Source of the DNA: Candidatus Hodarchaeota archaeon
GTDB taxonomy: Archaea; Asgardarchaeota; Heimdallarchaeia; Hodarchaeales; Hodarchaeaceae
NCBI GenBank assembly: GCA_016839665.1
Contig: JAEOTU010000006.1
Coordinates: 1 to 18,286 of the forward strand
Length of the DNA stretch: 18,286 bases
Direction: 5' to 3'
How positions within the stretch are numbered: the first letter of the stretch is position 1; each line of letters opens with the position of its first letter. Positions 16,294-18,286 of this stretch are shown here, one piece after another. A program made the translations under genes and the position numbers. The notes below the pieces were generated by a model. That model searched no databases, was not told the DNA's origin, and saw only the letters and a program-made list of their open reading frames with translations.

Positions 16294-16300
16294 TTTTTTT
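16294..16300 (+). terminator. T-tract terminator after the small-gene pair
   Basis: Seven T followed within 10 nt by a second T5 run, 74 nt after the second small stop codon. A 5-bp imperfect stem (GAATC/GATTC) lies just before it. The aldo/keto reductase gene converges from the other side. Confidence 0.35.
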
Positions 16301-16359
16301 ATTCGATCTTTTTCTGAATTTGGGCTAGCTGGTAAAGAATAATATCAAATTTTACGACT

Positions 16360-17334
16360 TTATGGATTAATATACATAGGGTGGATCTTTGGTTTATTAT
16401 TTAGGATTTCCTCAATCTGCTGAATAATATCACTTTCAAGTTTAATTCCTGCTGCCATAACATTCGATTCTACATGAGTTGGGTTGGTTGCACCTGCAAT
16501 AGCACAGCTAATTTCCTCTCGACGGAGGATCCAAGCAAGCGCTAATTGTGCAATGTTTATTTCAAGAGAGTCAGCAATTGGTTGTAGTCGTTTGACTTTT
16601 CCGATGTTTTTAGGTGTAAGATCTCTTCTTAACCATTTGGTTGTTGCACCACGGCTTGCTTCTGGGATTTCCTCATTATATTTACCTGTTAATATCCCTT
16701 GAGCTAAAGGGGACCAACACACTATTCCCATTCCATTCAACATACATGTTTCCATGATATCAAGTTCAATGAACCTATCTAACATATTATAACGAGGTTG
16801 CTCGACAAGTGGAGGATGAAGCCCTAGAGTATTTGCTATTCCTACAGCTCTCTCTAATTGTGCAGCTGACCAAACCGAAGTTCCCCAATAATGGACATAT
16901 CCTTGTTCTATCAATTCCGACATAATTTTGATTGTTTCTTCAAGAGGTGTATTTCGATCAAAGCGATGGCAAAAATATATATCTAAGTAGTCTGTCTGGA
17001 GTCGGTCTAAGGTATTATCTATAGATTCTCGTATATGTTTTCTACCTAAACCCCTGTCATTAATATTTTTGCTCATTGGAAAAAAAACTTTACTACTGAC
17101 TACCAAGTCCTGCCTGTTATAGTTCTCTTCCTTTAATATCTCGCCAATTACTCTTTCTGCTCCTCCTCGGGTGTAAACGTCTGCAAGATCTATGAAATTT
17201 ACTCCCAATTCTATTGCTTTCGTAATACATTGCCTACTTGTTTCCTTATCTACCGAACCTCCATATGTAAGCCAAGCACCAATTGATATCTCACTTATTT
17301 TTAATCCAGTTTTTCCCACATTCCGATATTCCAT
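16360..17334 (-). CDS. Aldo/keto reductase, Kv-beta-like family
   Basis: 324 residues, full length for the family. NADPH-dependent reduction of aldehydes or ketones in the cytoplasm is the expected activity; the substrate cannot be read from the sequence. The catalytic tetrad is visible: Asp49 and Tyr54 in FIDLADVY, Lys82 in VVSSK, and His123 in YFCHRFD. The (beta/alpha)8 barrel motifs follow in order: GYVHYWGTSVW, the EQPRYNML block, CWSPLAQGILTGKY, and the cofactor-phosphate segment AIAGATNPTHVESN. The resemblance is strongest to the voltage-gated-potassium-channel beta-subunit-like branch (YRNVGKTGLKIS start, then D-x-A-x-x-Y). The ATG is supported by an A/T-rich TATA-like run centred about 23 nt upstream (17352-17360 on the minus strand), suggesting a leaderless or nearly leaderless transcript. 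It is divergent from htpG. Confidence 0.95.
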   Translation of the reverse strand: MEYRNVGKTGLKISEISIGAWLTYGGSVDKETSRQCITKAIELGVNFIDLADVYTRGGAERVIGEILKEENYNRQDLVVSSKVFFPMSKNINDRGLGRKHIRESIDNTLDRLQTDYLDIYFCHRFDRNTPLEETIKIMSELIEQGYVHYWGTSVWSAAQLERAVGIANTLGLHPPLVEQPRYNMLDRFIELDIMETCMLNGMGIVCWSPLAQGILTGKYNEEIPEASRGATTKWLRRDLTPKNIGKVKRLQPIADSLEINIAQLALAWILRREEISCAIAGATNPTHVESNVMAAGIKLESDIIQQIEEILNNKPKIHPMYINP

Positions 17335-17703
17335 TGTTATGAAACCTCTTATAATAAAAATACGATTTGTAAGAATTAGATTTGAAGGTTTTCCTGTTTG
17401 ATTGAATAGAACCAGTTAATCCGACAGTTATATAATATTTTCTTAGAAAAACGCATTCTATTTCTAATAAACTGAAGAAGAAAGGGAATAGGGAATACGA
17501 AATCATATCTAATAAAACAAAAGAGTCTGCTTCATTTATTTGATTCCAACTTGGTTAAATTAGCTTTTCTTTTCGTGTCTTCTGAAACGTTTTATGGTTC
17601 TGTTGATTGATTGAGAACAGAAAAAATTAGAATAAAATATCAAATGTAGCCCATGAATAGATTCTTCTAAATCTAAGATTTCTTTTTGAGGAGAATGTAA
17701 CTC
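17335..17703. other. 369-nt divergent intergenic region between aldo/keto reductase and htpG
   Basis: I see no convincing gene here. It holds the reductase promoter at the left end and, at the right, an inverted repeat (17598-17622), an A/T-rich TATA candidate (AATAAAATAT at 17631-17640, predicted start near 17660) and the htpG ribosome binding site GAGGAG (17688-17693). A possible 71-residue minus-strand frame (17291-17506) overlaps the reductase start and shows no recognisable composition or motif. Confidence 0.6.
17598..17622. promoter_or_regulatory. Inverted repeat upstream of htpG TATA candidate
   Basis: TTCTGTT, an 11-nt spacer and AACAGAA form perfect 7-bp arms ending 8 bp before the TATA-like sequence. 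The position suits a regulator of a chaperone gene, but no named heat-shock operator was recognised. Confidence 0.25.
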
Positions 17704-18286
17704 ATGAGCAATATGAACACTGAAAACAGCTCCACTCCAAAAATTTACGAATTTCAGGCTGAAATACAGAAAGTACTGGATATTTTGATCAATCGGCTAT
17801 ATAAGAACCGTGAAATTTTCCTACGAGAATTAATTTCAAATTCCGCTGATGCATTAAATCGGGTGCGAATTTCCTTATTGGAAAAATCAGCTGGAGTTTT
17901 AGATCCTGATGCAGAGCTTGAGATCCAAGTCTTCTTCGATGAGGAAGAAAAGAAAATTACTGTTTCTGATAACGGACTAGGTATGACTCATGATGAGATT
18001 ATCACAAATCTTGGGACAATAGCTCAAAGTGGAACCCTGGAATTTTTGAATCAACTGAAGGATTCGTCAGATGTCGCAAATTTGATTGGCCAGTTTGGAG
18101 TGGGTTTTTATAGTTCTTTTATTGTTTCTTCCGAGGTTGTTGTCAAATCTCGTTCTTACATCAGTGAATCAAAAGGAGTTGAATGGCGTTCTGAGGGAGC
18201 AGGTCAATTCTCTGTTTCTTACATTGATAAACCAACCCGAGGAACAGATGTCATTCTGCATTTGAAGGAAGACGCCAAGGAGTTTG
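17704..18286 (+). CDS. htpG: Hsp90 molecular chaperone, bacterial HtpG type (3' end outside window)
   Basis: The visible 194 codons cover most of the N-terminal GHKL ATPase domain. ATP-binding motifs: FLRELISNSADAL (39-51) with Glu42 (the catalytic position) and Asn46, SDNGLGM (88-94) with Asp89, LGTIAQSGT (103-111), and GQFGVGFYSSF (129-139), the lid-glycine motif. GTDVILHL closes the domain. The FQAEIQKVL start resembles bacterial HtpG. ATP-driven conformational cycling remodels client proteins in the cytoplasm. A slight oddity is NSADALNRVR where most homologues have N-[AS]-SDAL-x-K-[IL]-R. GAGGAG ends 10 nt before the ATG at 17704; an ATG at 17695 is followed at once by a stop and is not the start. 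The gene has its own promoter region and no partner in the window. Confidence 0.96.
   Translation, partial: MSNMNTENSSTPKIYEFQAEIQKVLDILINRLYKNREIFLRELISNSADALNRVRISLLEKSAGVLDPDAELEIQVFFDEEEKKITVSDNGLGMTHDEIITNLGTIAQSGTLEFLNQLKDSSDVANLIGQFGVGFYSSFIVSSEVVVKSRSYISESKGVEWRSEGAGQFSVSYIDKPTRGTDVILHLKEDAKEF

Noticed and set aside
17291..17506. 71-codon minus-strand frame upstream of the aldo/keto reductase
   Set aside because: It overlaps the reductase start region, has AT-driven composition (rich in Tyr, Phe, Lys, Asn, Ser) and shows no motif or ribosome binding site.

Overview
This 18.3 kb window is AT-rich and reads as archaeal. TATA-like boxes sit about 23-40 nt upstream of several start codons, some transcripts look leaderless or nearly so, and T-tracts follow several genes. 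The proteins mix archaeal-looking membrane and surface proteins with bacterial-looking housekeeping ones: a bacterial-type Hsp90, a stand-alone parvulin and a canonical thymidylate kinase. The huge N-glycosylation-rich surface protein, the low GC and the presence of Hsp90 suggest an Asgard-type archaeon. That placement is inference; the window holds no rRNA, tRNA or other phylogenetic marker that settles it.

Layout. (1) Positions 1-7282, plus strand: three tightly coupled genes, namely the 3' part of a giant Ig-repeat surface protein with a C-terminal membrane anchor, a YdjM-family membrane protein, and a membrane-anchored extracytoplasmic protein. Overlaps of 1 and 4 nt indicate one operon, probably for a cell-surface assembly. 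(2) Positions 7342-8591, minus strand: a two-gene overlapping unit consisting of an unrecognised 156-residue protein and a Cas4/AddB-like PD-(D/E)XK fold protein that keeps its four iron-sulphur cysteines and Q-x3-Y motif but has lost the nuclease residues. (3) Positions 8835-10271, minus strand: a membrane-anchored alpha/beta-hydrolase-like protein whose nucleophile position is Gly. (4) A small GIY-YIG protein (minus) divergent from a very large GT-C glycosyltransferase (plus, to 14010). (5) A single-domain parvulin and a small helical TPR-like protein (plus). (6) A thymidylate kinase (minus), divergent from two small tandem genes at 15813-15959 and 16059-16220 that encode paralogous proteins of 48 and 53 residues. 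(7) An aldo/keto reductase (minus), divergent from htpG (Hsp90), which runs off the right edge.

The most unusual items are the pair of small paralogous proteins sharing a YLN[FY]xGPLF core, the second with a TATA box at the exact distance expected for a leaderless GTG start; the catalytically degenerate Fe-S PD-(D/E)XK protein and its overlapping partner; and the exact 82-residue periodicity of the surface-protein repeats, with a 59-bp identical block shared by two non-adjacent units. No CRISPR array, insertion sequence, integrase, rRNA or tRNA was seen.
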